Shown here: piece by piece, positions 8,151 to 17,059 of the stretch | Layout: each line of letters begins with the position of its first letter | How positions within the stretch are numbered: position 1 is the first letter of the stretch | NCBI GenBank assembly: GCA_035524595.1 | Contig: DATKOP010000062.1 | Span: forward strand, 1-64,000 | Length of the DNA: 64,000 nt | DNA from: CAIKZZ01 sp035524595 | Lineage (GTDB): Bacteria > Pseudomonadota > Gammaproteobacteria > Steroidobacterales > Steroidobacteraceae | Direction: 5' to 3' | Program-made: the position numbers and the translations under genes | The notes under the pieces: model-generated | What the model saw: the letters and a program-made list of their open reading frames with translations, nothing else | Told to the model about the DNA's origin: nothing | Databases searched by the model: none

Positions 8151-9365
8151 GTGCCGAAGACCGCCACCACCGTCCGCCACCGCGACCCGACGCCGTCCGC
8201 GCGGCTGACCGCGCCGTACACGCGCGCCGCGATCGAGGCGCTGGTCGCACGCTACGGCTCGCCGCTGCTGATCGTCGACTGCGACGTGATCCGCGACCGC
8301 TACCGGCGCCTGCAGGCGGCGCTGCCCGGCGTCGCGCTGCACTACGCGCTCAAGCCGCTGCCGGACGCCGCGGTGGTCGCGGCGCTAGAGGCCATCGGCG
8401 GCTGCTTCGACCTCGCGAGCGGCGGCGAGGTGGAGCTGGTGCGGGCGGCCGGCGTCGCGCCCGAGCGCTGCATCCATACCCACCCGATCAAGCGCGACGC
8501 CGACATCCGCGACGCGCTGCGCTTCGGCGTGCGCACCTTCGTCGCTGACAACGTCGACGAGCTCGGCAAGTTCGTGCGCCACCGGCGCCGGGTCGGCGTC
8601 TTGCTGCGGGTCGCGTTCAGCGCCGAGGACGCGGTCGTCGACCTGTCGCGCAAGTTCGGCTGCGAGCCCGGCGCCGTGCCCCAGCTGCTCGCGGTGGCGC
8701 GGCGCCTCGGCGTGCCGGTCACTGGCCTGTCGTTCCACGTCGGCTCGCAGACGCCGACGCCGGCGATGCACGTGCGCGCGATCGAGGCCTGCGGCGAGCT
8801 GATCGCCGCGGCCCGCGCCGGCGGCCACGAGGGCCTGACGACCCTCGACATCGGCGGCGGCTTCCCGGCGGACTACCGCGAGCGCTCGATGCCGATCGAG
8901 GCGTTCTGCGCGCCGATCCGCGCCGCGCTCGGCGCGCTGCCGGCGGGGCTCAGGATCATCGCCGAGCCCGGCCGCTACATCGCCGCGCCCGCCGGCACCG
9001 CGGTCGCGACCGTCATGGGGCGGGCGCTGCGCGACGGGCGCTGGTGGTTCTACCTCGACGACGGGATCTACGGCTCCTACAGCGGCCAGCTGTTCGACCA
9101 CATGCGCTATCCGGTGGCGGCGCTGCGCGAGGGCGGACCGCTCGTGCCCGCGGTGCTCGCCGGGCCGACCTGCGACAGCATCGACGTCATCGACGACCAC
9201 CTCGAGCTGCCGCTGCTCGAGGCCGGCGACCTCGTCGTCGGCCGGCAGATGGGCGCCTACACCGCCGCCTGCGCCACCGACTTCAACTTCTTCCGCCGCG
9301 CACGCCTGGTGGCGGTGAACCTCGACGAGGCGGACGCGACCTCCGTCACAGACGGCGCGTGCTGA
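8151..9365 (+). CDS. Fold-III PLP decarboxylase, ornithine decarboxylase-like
   Basis: 404 residues of the alanine-racemase-fold (fold III) basic amino acid decarboxylases, the group holding eukaryotic-type ornithine decarboxylase. The PLP lysine is K68 in HYALKPL. Also present are a GGGFPADY phosphate-binding loop, the GPTCDSIDVI segment with the catalytic Cys contributed across the dimer, and the C-terminal MGAYTAACATDFN region. The expected reaction is ornithine to putrescine plus CO2; lysine or both substrates are possible in this group. I chose GTG 8151 because GAGGAG lies 7 bases upstream. No other polyamine gene adjoins it. Confidence 0.88.
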   Translation: MPKTATTVRHRDPTPSARLTAPYTRAAIEALVARYGSPLLIVDCDVIRDRYRRLQAALPGVALHYALKPLPDAAVVAALEAIGGCFDLASGGEVELVRAAGVAPERCIHTHPIKRDADIRDALRFGVRTFVADNVDELGKFVRHRRRVGVLLRVAFSAEDAVVDLSRKFGCEPGAVPQLLAVARRLGVPVTGLSFHVGSQTPTPAMHVRAIEACGELIAAARAGGHEGLTTLDIGGGFPADYRERSMPIEAFCAPIRAALGALPAGLRIIAEPGRYIAAPAGTAVATVMGRALRDGRWWFYLDDGIYGSYSGQLFDHMRYPVAALREGGPLVPAVLAGPTCDSIDVIDDHLELPLLEAGDLVVGRQMGAYTAACATDFNFFRRARLVAVNLDEADATSVTDGAC

Positions 9366-9378
9366 GCGCTGATTCTGC

Positions 9379-9407
9379 TTGAGTTTTTCAGGCTCCTCGG
9401 TCATACT
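9379..9407 (+). promoter_or_regulatory. Promoter giving a possible leaderless mRNA
   Basis: TTGAGT (9379-9384), 17 bases, CATACT (9402-9407). Transcription would begin about 7 bases after the -10, which is the A of the ATG at 9414. The short gap between -10 and ATG leaves no room for a normal ribosome binding site. Confidence 0.45.
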
Positions 9408-9413
9408 GGACAG

Positions 9414-9998
9414 ATGTCCAATCACCCCTTTGCCGCCGGCCCGCGGCGGCCGGCCCTGACCCGGCGCACGGCGCTGCGCACGCTCGCGCTCGGCGGTGCC
9501 GGCGCGCTCGCCGCGCTCGCCGCGCCGCGCCCGGCCGTGGCGCTCGCGCCGACGCGCAGCCTCGTACTCCACAACACCCATACCCTCGAGTCGCTGTCGG
9601 TGCAGTACTGCGAGGGCGGCAGCTACCCGGCGCCCGCGCTCGCGGCCGTGAACCAGGTGCTGCGCGACCACCGCAATGGCGCCGTGCACGCGATCGATCC
9701 GGCGCTGCTCGACCTGCTGCACGCCGCGGCGGGGCGCCTCGACCAGGATCCCGAGTTCGAGGTGATCTCCGGCTACCGCTCGCCCGAGAGCAACGCCGCG
9801 ATGCACGCCCGCTCGAGCGGCGTCGCCGCCCACAGCCTGCACATGGAGGGCCGGGCGATCGACGTGCGCCTCGTCGGCTGCGACCTGGCGCGGCTGCGCG
9901 ATGCGGGCCTCGCGCTCGGCCTCGGCGGCGTCGGCTACTACCGCGGCCCGCAGTTCGTGCACCTCGACACCGGGCGCGTCCGCACCTGGGCCGGTTGA
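9414..9998 (+). CDS. Tat-exported DUF882/YcbK-type M15 peptidase
   Basis: A 194-residue periplasmic protein. A twin-arginine leader (TRRTALRTLAL, about 16-26, followed by an Ala-rich hydrophobic core to about 43) indicates Tat export. The rest is a peptidase M15A/DUF882 domain: SGYRSPESN, HSLHMEGRAIDVR (zinc His and Asp) and FVHLDTG (third ligand) are all present. Relatives such as YcbK are putative murein endopeptidases. The next gene, a cytochrome c lipoprotein, begins 37 bases later. Confidence 0.88.
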   Translation: MSNHPFAAGPRRPALTRRTALRTLALGGAGALAALAAPRPAVALAPTRSLVLHNTHTLESLSVQYCEGGSYPAPALAAVNQVLRDHRNGAVHAIDPALLDLLHAAAGRLDQDPEFEVISGYRSPESNAAMHARSSGVAAHSLHMEGRAIDVRLVGCDLARLRDAGLALGLGGVGYYRGPQFVHLDTGRVRTWAG

Positions 9999-10035
9999 GG
10001 CGCCGACCGCCGCGGCGCGCCACGGACACCCTGCG

Positions 10036-10452
10036 ATGCTGCCCCTGCGTCCCGGCTGCGCCGCGTCCCTGGCCGCGGTCGCGCTCGTCGCCTGCGGTCC
10101 GGCCGGGCCGCCGCCGGCGCCGTCGAGCGCGGGCGCACGCCTCTACGCCAGCAACTGCCTCGCCTGCCACCAGCGGGACGGCTCGGGGATCGCCGGGGTC
10201 CAGCCGCCGCTCGCGCGCACGCCCGTGCCGCTCGGCGGCGCCGACGAGCTGCTGCGCTGGGTGATGTACGGCGAGCGCCCGGCGACGCTGCCGCGCGGGG
10301 GCTACGCCGGCGTCATGCCGCAGTTCGGCTACCTGTCCGACGAGGACCTGGCGACGCTCCTGAGCTACGTGCGCTCGAGCTTCGGCAACGACGCCGCGCC
10401 GATCACGCCCGCGATGGTCGCCGCGGCGCGCGCGGCGCACCGCGACCGCTGA
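10036..10452 (+). CDS. Monoheme cytochrome c lipoprotein
   Basis: 138 residues. The N-terminus has a lipobox-like LVAC with Cys20, so it is probably a lipoprotein anchored in a periplasm-facing membrane. A single heme site C41-L-A-C-H45 is followed by a typical class I cytochrome c domain; a Met in VMPQFGYL near residue 96 is the likely sixth ligand. It presumably shuttles electrons for an oxidase or dehydrogenase not encoded next to it. The ATG at 10036 lies just upstream of the leader and there is no strong ribosome binding site. The gene ends 5 bases before the comB-like GTG. Confidence 0.88.
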   Translation: MLPLRPGCAASLAAVALVACGPAGPPPAPSSAGARLYASNCLACHQRDGSGIAGVQPPLARTPVPLGGADELLRWVMYGERPATLPRGGYAGVMPQFGYLSDEDLATLLSYVRSSFGNDAAPITPAMVAAARAAHRDR

Positions 10453-10457
10453 GCGCC

Positions 10458-11150
10458 GTGCACGTCGAGATCCTGGACTTCGTCGCCGGTGCCCGCGCCG
10501 CACGCGGCAGCACCGTCGTGATCGACGTGTTCCGGGCCTTCAGCACCGCCTGCTACGCGGCCGCCGGCGGCGCGCGCGTGGTGCCGGTGGCGGACCTCGA
10601 GGCGGCGCGCGCGCTCGGCGCGCGCCACCCGGACTGGCTGCTCGCCGGCGAGCGCCACGGCCGCGACCTGCCGGGCTTCCACTTCGGCAACTCGCCGGCG
10701 CGGATCGCGGCGGCGGCGCTTGGCGGGCGCACGCTCGTGCACACGACGCACGCCGGCACGCAGGGCCTGACCCAGGCGGACGCGGCCGACGAGGTGCTGA
10801 CCGGCAGCCTCGTCAACGCCGCGGCGATCGTCCGCCACCTCAGGCGCCGCGCGCCGGCGGTGGTGTCGATCGTGCGCATGGGGCACGAGGCGCGCGAGCG
10901 CTCGGTGGAGGACGACCTGTGCGCCGAGCTGCTGGTCGCGCGCCTCGCCGGCCGCGACTACGACACGAGCGGGATCGCCGCGCGGCTGCGGGCGGCGCCC
11001 GCGGCCGCGAAGTTCTTCGATCCGGCGGCCAGCTGGGCGCCGGAGGCGGACTTCGAGCTGTGCGCCGCCGTCGACCGCTTCGACTTCGTGCTGCGGCTCG
11101 CCGCCGCGGACGGCGACGGCGTGCGCGCGCTCGAGCGGGTCGCGGCCTGA
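10458..11150 (+). CDS. 2-phosphosulfolactate phosphatase family (ComB-like)
   Basis: A 230-residue protein of the ComB family. Landmarks are VVIDVFRAFSTACYA (about 19-33), a GERHG segment, FGNSPARI, the TTHAGTQGL segment (TTNGT in typical members) and the late VEDDLCAELL region. In methanogens ComB removes phosphate from 2-phosphosulfolactate in coenzyme M synthesis. In bacteria without coenzyme M the substrate is uncertain. It starts at GTG 10458. Confidence 0.8.
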   Translation: MHVEILDFVAGARAARGSTVVIDVFRAFSTACYAAAGGARVVPVADLEAARALGARHPDWLLAGERHGRDLPGFHFGNSPARIAAAALGGRTLVHTTHAGTQGLTQADAADEVLTGSLVNAAAIVRHLRRRAPAVVSIVRMGHEARERSVEDDLCAELLVARLAGRDYDTSGIAARLRAAPAAAKFFDPAASWAPEADFELCAAVDRFDFVLRLAAADGDGVRALERVAA

Positions 11151-11178
11151 GGGCGCGGGCAGGCGCGCGGGAGAGACG

Positions 11179-11526
11179 ATGTCGCCGATGCTGCAAACGA
11201 TCCTGCTGCTCGCGCTGTCGAACGTCTTCATGACCTTCGCCTGGTACGCGCACCTCAAGACGCTCAACCACCGCGCCTGGTGGATCGCGGCGCTGGTCTC
11301 GTGGGGCATCGCGCTGTTCGAGTACCTGCTGCAGGTGCCGGCCAACCGGATCGGCTACGCGGTGCTGACCGTGCCGCAGCTCAAGATCCTGCAGGAGCTG
11401 ATCACGCTCACGGTGTTCGTGCCGTTCGTGCTGCTCTACCTCAGGCAGGGCCTCAAGCTCGACTACCTGTGGGCCTCGCTGTGCATGCTGGGGGCGGTCT
11501 ATTTCATGTTCCGGAGCCACGGATGA
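11179..11526 (+). CDS. DUF486 small membrane protein
   Basis: 115 residues with four hydrophobic segments (about 5-22, 33-50, 65-85, 92-110), the pattern of DUF486, a DMT-superfamily-related group. The NVFMTFAWYAHLK and WIALFEYLLQVPANRIGY-like stretches are strongly conserved in the family. Function is unknown; the DMT relationship suggests a small-molecule transporter acting as an oligomer. The stop overlaps the start of the HIT-like gene (ATGA), so the two are coupled. Confidence 0.85.
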   Translation: MSPMLQTILLLALSNVFMTFAWYAHLKTLNHRAWWIAALVSWGIALFEYLLQVPANRIGYAVLTVPQLKILQELITLTVFVPFVLLYLRQGLKLDYLWASLCMLGAVYFMFRSHG

Positions 11527-11993
11527 GCGGGCCCGGGCCGACCGCGATCCACCGGCGCGTCGCGGCGCTCTCGGCCGGCACCGACCCGACCGCGATCGCG
11601 CGCCTGCCGAGCGGCTGGCTGGTGCTCGGCGACCCGCAGGTGATCCCGGGCTACTGCCTGCTGCTGCCCGACCCGGTGGTGCCAGACCTCAATGCGCTGC
11701 CGCCCGGCCCGCGCGCGGCGTTCCTGGCCGACATGGCGGCCGCCGGCGACGTGCTCAGGGACGCCCTCGGGGCGCTCAGGATCAACTACGCGATCTACGG
11801 CAACCTCGAGCCTGCGCTGCACGCGCACCTCTTTCCACGCCGTGGCGACGAGCCGCCGGCGCTCGCGACCGCGCAGCCGTGGGCCTGGGACTGGGGCGCG
11901 GCGCCGCGCTTCGAGACCGCCGCGCATGGCGGGCTCATCGAGCGGCTGCGACAGCAGGTCGTCGCGCGGATCGCCGGCGCGCGGCGGCCCTAG
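11523..11993 (+). CDS. HIT-like nucleotide hydrolase/transferase
   Basis: 156 residues. The segment PALHAHLFPR (about 97-106) resembles the histidine-triad motif, and the upstream INYAIYGN segment is typical of HIT proteins, which hydrolyse or transfer nucleoside phosphates. Substrate unknown. The ATG at 11523 overlaps the DUF486 stop. Its TAG stop sits in the palindrome CTAG 11990-11993, whose complement is the TAG stop of the convergent yyaL-like gene. The HIT assignment rests on the motif and is moderate. Confidence 0.72.
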   Translation: MSGPGPTAIHRRVAALSAGTDPTAIARLPSGWLVLGDPQVIPGYCLLLPDPVVPDLNALPPGPRAAFLADMAAAGDVLRDALGALRINYAIYGNLEPALHAHLFPRRGDEPPALATAQPWAWDWGAAPRFETAAHGGLIERLRQQVVARIAGARRP

Positions 11994-14083
11994 GCGGCGC
12001 CGATGCCGTCGCGCAGCCGGCGGACCAGCGCCGGCAGCGACGTGAGCGGCGCCTCGCAGGCGCTGCCGGCGCAGACGTAGGCGATGCCGCCGGCGGCGGC
12101 GGGCTTCGTTGCCAGCGCCGGCGGCAGGCCCGCGGCTGATTCCGGAACGGCGAGCAGCAGCCGGCCCGGCGCGTACAGGCGCGCGAGGTCGCGGTGCCAG
12201 GCCGCGACCACCGCCTCCGGGCCGCGCAGGATCACGATCTCGGTCGGCTGCAGCCGCTCCTCGAGCGCGTCGAGCAGCGCGCCGTGTGCCGGCGGGTAGC
12301 GGCCGATCGCGCTCCAGGCGGCGAGCAGCGTGCGCTCAGCCGCCGCGAGATAGCGCGGCTCGCCGAGCAGGTAGCCGAGCCGCGTGTAGAGCCGCGCGGC
12401 GACCCCGTTGCCGGCGGGCAGCGCCTCGTCGGCGAAGGACTTGGAGCGCGTGATCAGGGGCTCGGCGTCGTCGGCCGTGAACCAGAAGCCGCCGGCCACC
12501 GGGTCCTCGAAGTGCGACAGCGCCGCCTCGGCGAGCTCGACCGCGAACTCGAGGTCGACCGCCCGCCAGCGCGTCGCGAGCAGCTCGAGCAGCGCCTCGG
12601 CCAGGAACACGTAGTCGTCGAGGTAGGCCGCGAGGTGCGAGCGCCCGTCCTTGTGGGTCGCGTACAGCCGGCCGCCCTGCCACAGCTCGCGGCGCAGGAA
12701 GTCGACCGCGCGGGTCGCGGCGGTCGCGAGCTCCGGGCGCTCGAGCGCGCGCGCTGCAATCGCGAGGCCGCGGATCATCAGGCCGTTCCACGAGGTCAGG
12801 ATCTTGTCGTCGCGGCCCGGCCGCACGCGCCGCGCGCGCGCCGCCCCGAGCTTGCCGAGCGCGCGCGCCAGCGCGGCCTCGGCCGCCGGCCCGTCGAGGC
12901 CAAGGCCCGCGGCCGCCTCCGCGAGCGGGCGGAACGCGTGCAGGTGCCAGTGCCGGCCCTCGAAGTTCGGCGCGCGGTCGAGGCCGTAGCGCCGCGCGAG
13001 CAGGGCGTACTCGGCAGGCTCGAGGAGCGTGCGCACCTCGGGCTCGTCCCAGACGTAGAACCGGCCTTCCTCGCCCTCGGAGTCGGCGTCGATGCTCGAG
13101 TAGAAGCCGCCCGACGGCGCCTGCATCTCGGCGAGCGCCCAGTCGGCGGTGCCGCTCGCAGCCGCGCGGTAGCAGGGGTCGCCGGTCGCGAGCGCGGCCT
13201 CGGCGTACAGCGCGAGCAGCGGGCCGTTGTCGTACAGCATCTTCTCGAAGTGCGGGATCATCCACCAGGCGTCGACCGAGTAGCGTGCGAAGCCGCCGCC
13301 GACGTGGTCGTACAGCCCGCCCTCGGCCATGCGCGTCAGCGTCAGGCTCGCCATGTAGAGCGCCCTGAGGTCCGGCTCCGGCCGGCGCTGGCTCGCCGCC
13401 CAGTGCCTGAGCAGCCGCTCGATGAAGCCGGCGTGCGGGAACTTCGGCGCGCCGCCGAAGCCGCCGAACTCGGCGTCGAAGTCCGCCTCGAGCCGCGCGC
13501 GCGCCGCGGCGAGCGGCTCGGGGCCGAGCACCGTGCCGGGCGCCGGCGGGTCGGGCACGAGCCCGGCGAACACGCCCGCCAGCCGGCCGTTCTGCTCGCG
13601 GATCGCGGCGCGGTTGTCGCGGAAGTAGGCGGCGACCCGGCCGAGGAGCTCCGCGAACGAGGGCATGCCGTAGCGCGCCTCGCGCGGGAAGTAGGTGCCG
13701 CCGAAGAACGGCATCCGGTCCTCCGGCGACAGGAACATCGTCAGCGGCCAGCCGCCGCCGCGCTGCGTCAGGAGCTGCTGCGCGATCTGGTAGATCCGGT
13801 CGATGTCCGGGCGCTCCTCGCGGTCGACCTTGATGTTGACGAACAGCTCGTTCATCAGCGCCGCGGTCGGCTCGTGCTCGAAGGACTCGTGCGCCATCAC
13901 GTGGCACCAGTGACAGGCCGAGTAGCCGATCGACAGCAGGATCGGCTTGTCCTCGCGGCGCGCGCGCTCGAGCGCCTCCTCCGACCACGGCTGCCAGTCG
14001 ACCGGATTGGCGGCGTGCTGCAGCAGGTACGGGCTCGTCTCGGCCGCGAGCCGGTTGCGCGGGGAGGCGGGCGGGGCGTGCAT
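11990..14083 (-). CDS. Thioredoxin-domain protein YyaL/SPATA20 family (DUF255)
   Basis: A 697-residue protein. The N-terminal thioredoxin-like domain (about 1-165) has YSACHWCHVMAHESF, with the redox-type CHWC, and is followed by a long (alpha/alpha)6-barrel-like region resembling N-acylglucosamine 2-epimerases and glycosidases. This is the YyaL/SPATA20 layout at the usual length. The function in bacteria is unestablished. No signal peptide is visible, so it is probably cytoplasmic. It is convergent with the HIT-like gene, sharing four bases, and divergent from rlmI. Confidence 0.92.
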   Translation of the reverse strand: MHAPPASPRNRLAAETSPYLLQHAANPVDWQPWSEEALERARREDKPILLSIGYSACHWCHVMAHESFEHEPTAALMNELFVNIKVDREERPDIDRIYQIAQQLLTQRGGGWPLTMFLSPEDRMPFFGGTYFPREARYGMPSFAELLGRVAAYFRDNRAAIREQNGRLAGVFAGLVPDPPAPGTVLGPEPLAAARARLEADFDAEFGGFGGAPKFPHAGFIERLLRHWAASQRRPEPDLRALYMASLTLTRMAEGGLYDHVGGGFARYSVDAWWMIPHFEKMLYDNGPLLALYAEAALATGDPCYRAAASGTADWALAEMQAPSGGFYSSIDADSEGEEGRFYVWDEPEVRTLLEPAEYALLARRYGLDRAPNFEGRHWHLHAFRPLAEAAAGLGLDGPAAEAALARALGKLGAARARRVRPGRDDKILTSWNGLMIRGLAIAARALERPELATAATRAVDFLRRELWQGGRLYATHKDGRSHLAAYLDDYVFLAEALLELLATRWRAVDLEFAVELAEAALSHFEDPVAGGFWFTADDAEPLITRSKSFADEALPAGNGVAARLYTRLGYLLGEPRYLAAAERTLLAAWSAIGRYPPAHGALLDALEERLQPTEIVILRGPEAVVAAWHRDLARLYAPGRLLLAVPESAAGLPPALATKPAAAGGIAYVCAGSACEAPLTSLPALVRRLRDGIGAA

Positions 14084-14117
14084 CGTGGAAAGTCGCGGGC
14101 GGCCGGGGCGCGTCGGC

Positions 14118-14141
14118 TAGAATGCCGGCCCCGCGACTATA
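14118..14141. promoter_or_regulatory. Back-to-back -10 elements between yyaL and rlmI
   Basis: TAGAAT (14118-14123, plus strand) could serve rlmI (ATG 14184). TATAGT (14141-14136, minus strand) could serve the yyaL-like gene (ATG 14083). The predicted start points nearly coincide near 14130, so the two promoters would compete. Neither has a recognisable -35. Confidence 0.4.
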
Positions 14142-14183
14142 CGCGACCGCCGCCGCCGCGCGCCGGGCGCACCCCGAGAGCCG

Positions 14184-15425
14184 ATGAGCCAGGAACACGA
14201 GGTCGACAGCGAGCAGCCGCAGGCCGCGGCCGCGGCGGCGGAGTATCCGGTGCTGCGCCTGAAGCGCCACGAGGAGCGCCGCGTCGCGGCCGGGCACCTG
14301 TGGATCTTCTCCAACGAGGTCGACACCACGGCGACGCCGCTCACGGCGCTGGCCGCCGGCAGCATCGTCAGCGTGCGCTCCGACCGTGACCGCTTCCTCG
14401 GCTACGCGTACGTGAACCCGCACTCGCTGATCGCGGCGCGCCTCCTGAGCCGGCAGGCGGGCTTCGCGCCCGGGCCGTCGCTGCTCGTGCACCGGCTGCG
14501 GGTCGCGCTGGCGCTGCGCGAGCGGCTGTACGAGGCACCCTACTACCGGCTGGTGCACGGCGAGTCGGACCTGCTGCCCGGGCTGGTGGTCGACCGCTAC
14601 GGCGACGTGCTGGTCGCGCAGATCGCGACCGCCGGCATGGAGGCGCAGAAGGCGGCGATCGTCGCGGCGCTCGACAAGGTCGTGAAGCCGGGGGTGGTGG
14701 TCTTCAAGAACGACTCCGGCGCGCGCGAGCTGGAGGGCCTGCCGAAGTACCTCGAGGTCGCACACGGCGAGCTGCCGGCTTCCCTGACGGTAGTCGAGGC
14801 CGGCCTCGAGTTCAGGGCGCCGCTCGAGGGCGGGCAGAAGACCGGCTGGTTCTACGACCAGGCCGCCAACCGGCGCCAGTTCCTGCCGCTGACCCGCGGC
14901 GCGGCGCGCGTGCTCGACGTCTTCAGCTACGTCGGCGCCTGGGGCGTGCCGGCGGCGCGCAGCGGGGCCGAGGTCACCTGCGTCGACTCTTCCGCCGGCG
15001 CGCTCGAGGCGGCCGCGCGCAATGCCGCGGCGAACGGCGTGGCGCTGCGCACCATCAGGGCCGACGCCTTCGACGCGCTCGAGGAGCTGCACGCGGCGCG
15101 CGAGAAGTTCGACGTCGTCATCGTCGACCCGCCGGCCTTCATCAAGCGGCGCAAGGATGCCGGCAAGGGCGAGGCCGCCTACCGGCGCCTCAACCAGCTG
15201 GCGATGCAGCTGCTGCCGCGCGACGGGCTGCTGGTGTCGTGCTCGTGCTCGTACCACCTCGAGCCCGCGGCGCTGCTGGGCGCGATCCAGACGGGCGGCC
15301 GCCACCTCGGGCGGCTGGTGCAGGTGATCGCGAGCGGCGGCCAGGCGCCGGACCACCCGGTGCACCCGGCGATCCCGGAGACCCGCTACCTGAAGGCCTT
15401 CCTGTGCCGCGTGACGCACGACTGA
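14184..15425 (+). CDS. rlmI: RlmI-type 23S rRNA cytosine-C5 methyltransferase
   Basis: 413 residues. A PUA-like domain near the N-terminus (VLRLKRHEERRVAAGHLWIFSNE, about 23-45) is followed by an intermediate domain and a Rossmann methyltransferase domain (VLDVFSYVGAWG, about 246-257, SAM binding) with the VDPPAF segment and a late SCSCSYH motif containing the Cys residues used by m5C enzymes. This fits RlmI (m5C1962 of 23S rRNA). The ATG at 14184 leaves about 20 acidic/Ala-rich residues before the PUA domain, a little longer than usual; a later start is possible. Confidence 0.87.
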   Translation: MSQEHEVDSEQPQAAAAAAEYPVLRLKRHEERRVAAGHLWIFSNEVDTTATPLTALAAGSIVSVRSDRDRFLGYAYVNPHSLIAARLLSRQAGFAPGPSLLVHRLRVALALRERLYEAPYYRLVHGESDLLPGLVVDRYGDVLVAQIATAGMEAQKAAIVAALDKVVKPGVVVFKNDSGARELEGLPKYLEVAHGELPASLTVVEAGLEFRAPLEGGQKTGWFYDQAANRRQFLPLTRGAARVLDVFSYVGAWGVPAARSGAEVTCVDSSAGALEAAARNAAANGVALRTIRADAFDALEELHAAREKFDVVIVDPPAFIKRRKDAGKGEAAYRRLNQLAMQLLPRDGLLVSCSCSYHLEPAALLGAIQTGGRHLGRLVQVIASGGQAPDHPVHPAIPETRYLKAFLCRVTHD

Positions 15426-15434
15426 GCGCCGGCC

Positions 15435-16193
15435 GTGGACGCTGAGCTCGCCTGGCGGGCGGTGGCGCGCGCGCTGGTGCTGCCGCCGGGCGGCCCGCTG
15501 CTGCTCGGCGTGCTCGGCCTCGCGCTGCTGCGGGCCTGGCCGCGGGTCGGCCGCGCGCTGCTCGCGACCGCGCTCGCGCTGCTGCTCGTGTTGTCGCTGC
15601 CGCTCGTCGGCGACCTCCTGTCGCTGGCGGTCGAGGAGTACCCGCCGCTCGGCGCTTCGCAGCCGGTGCCGGTGGGCGCGATCGTGGTGCTCGGCGGCGG
15701 CGTGCGCCGCAACGGCGCGGCGCCGGGCGGCGCGGCGCTGACCGCGGCGAGCCTCGAGCGCCTCGCCGGCGGCGCGGCCCTCGCGCGCCGCACCGGGCTG
15801 CCGCTGGTGCTGTCCGGCGGCAGCGTCGAGGCGGGGGCCGCCGAGGCCGAGGTGATGCAGGCGGTGCTGCGCCGCGACTTCGGCCTCGAGGCGCGCTGGC
15901 TCGAGCGGCGCTCGCGCACCACGCGCGAGAACGCGCGCGAGACCGCGGCGCTGCTCGCGCCGCTGTGGATCAAGAACGTGGTGCTGGTGACCTCCGCGGT
16001 GCACATGCGCCGCGCGGTGGCGGAGTTCGAGGCCGCCGGCGTCACCGTGATCCCGGCGCCGGTCGGCGGCACGCTGACCGTCGGCCGCGGCCTCGGCGCC
16101 TGGCTGCCGAAGGCCGAAGCGCTGGCGCGCAGCAGCGACGCCCTGTACGAGGTCGCCGGGCTGCTCGTCGCCCGGCTCGGCCTCGAGCGCTGA
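15435..16193 (+). CDS. YdcF/ElyC-like DUF218 membrane protein
   Basis: 252 residues: two N-terminal hydrophobic segments (about 15-33 and 36-58) followed by a DUF218 domain with AIVVLGGGVRRNG, LVLSGGS and a late VVLVTSAVHMRRA segment. Relatives include ElyC, which affects envelope integrity and lipid-carrier metabolism in E. coli, and SanA/YdcF. The start is GTG at 15435, 9 bases after the rlmI stop. It sits upstream of lgt, another envelope gene. Confidence 0.82.
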   Translation: MDAELAWRAVARALVLPPGGPLLLGVLGLALLRAWPRVGRALLATALALLLVLSLPLVGDLLSLAVEEYPPLGASQPVPVGAIVVLGGGVRRNGAAPGGAALTAASLERLAGGAALARRTGLPLVLSGGSVEAGAAEAEVMQAVLRRDFGLEARWLERRSRTTRENARETAALLAPLWIKNVVLVTSAVHMRRAVAEFEAAGVTVIPAPVGGTLTVGRGLGAWLPKAEALARSSDALYEVAGLLVARLGLER

Positions 16194-16217
16194 CATGGTG
16201 CGGCGGGCGGATTTCGC

Positions 16218-16223
16218 TACACT
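16218..16223 (+). promoter_or_regulatory. Candidate -10 for lgt, very close to the ATG
   Basis: TACACT (16218-16223) ends 6 bases before the lgt ATG at 16230, so transcription would begin at or next to the ATG. No clear -35 is seen at the right distance. Confidence 0.3.
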
Positions 16224-16229
16224 CTCGCC

Positions 16230-17048
16230 ATGATCGACTACCCGGGCTTCGACCCCGTCGCGCTCGCGCTTGGGCCGCTCAAGCTGCGCTGGTACGGGAT
16301 CATGTACGTGATCGGCTTCCTCGCCGGCTGGGGCCTCGCGCGGCGGCGCGCGGCCGCGCCCGGCTCCACCTGGAGCGCGATCGACGTCGACGACTTCATC
16401 TTCTTCACCGTGTTCGGCGTGATCTTCGGCGGCCGCCTCGGCTGGCTCGCGTTCTACGGCCACGAGGCGCTCGCGAGCGATCCGAGCTACTGGTACAAGA
16501 TCTGGGAAGGCGGCATGAGCTTCCACGGCGGCCTGATCGGCGTCGCGGTCGCGCTCGCCGTGTTCGCCGCGCGGCGCCGGCGGGCGCTGGCCGACGTCTG
16601 GGACTTCGCCGCGCCGCTGCCGGCGATCGGCTTCGCGGCCGGGCGGGTCGGCAACTTCATCAACGGCGAGCTGTGGGGCAAGCCGACCAGCGTGCCGTGG
16701 GGCTTCGCCGTGCACCAGCCGGACGGCTCGGTGATCGTGCTGCACGCCTCGCAGCTGTACGAGGCCTGCCTCGAGGGCGGCGCGCTGTTCCTGATCATGT
16801 GGTGGTTCACCTCGCGACCGCGGCCGCGCTGGGCCCCGTGCGGGCTGTTCCTGGCCGGCTACGCGAGCTTTCGCATCCTGATCGAGTTCGTGCGCGTGCC
16901 GGACGCCCAGCTCGGCTACCTCGCCGGCGGCTGGCTGACGATGGGGATGGTGCTGTCGCTGCCGATGCTGCTCGCCGGGCTCGGCATGCTCGGCTACGGC
17001 TACCTGAGGCGCACGCCGTCCGGCAACTTCCAGCCGGCCGCGGCCTGA
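16230..17048 (+). CDS. lgt: Prolipoprotein diacylglyceryl transferase
   Basis: 272 residues, about seven membrane segments. The Lgt signature is clear: GRVGNFINGELWGK (about 137-150), the LRWYGIMY stretch near the N-terminus and HGGLIG around residue 98. Lgt moves diacylglycerol from phosphatidylglycerol to the lipobox cysteine of prolipoproteins in the inner membrane; the cytochrome lipoprotein at 10036 would be a client. thyA follows 11 bases later, the order lgt-thyA known from many Gammaproteobacteria. Confidence 0.96.
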   Translation: MIDYPGFDPVALALGPLKLRWYGIMYVIGFLAGWGLARRRAAAPGSTWSAIDVDDFIFFTVFGVIFGGRLGWLAFYGHEALASDPSYWYKIWEGGMSFHGGLIGVAVALAVFAARRRRALADVWDFAAPLPAIGFAAGRVGNFINGELWGKPTSVPWGFAVHQPDGSVIVLHASQLYEACLEGGALFLIMWWFTSRPRPRWAPCGLFLAGYASFRILIEFVRVPDAQLGYLAGGWLTMGMVLSLPMLLAGLGMLGYGYLRRTPSGNFQPAAA

Positions 17049-17059
17049 GCGGCAGCGCC

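Noticed and set aside
12336..16745. A 1469-codon minus-strand open frame and similar ones (19391-22345, 22207-26502)
   Set aside because: They lie opposite or out of phase with conserved genes (yyaL, rlmI, lgt, mmsA, TonB receptor) and contain no recognisable motifs.
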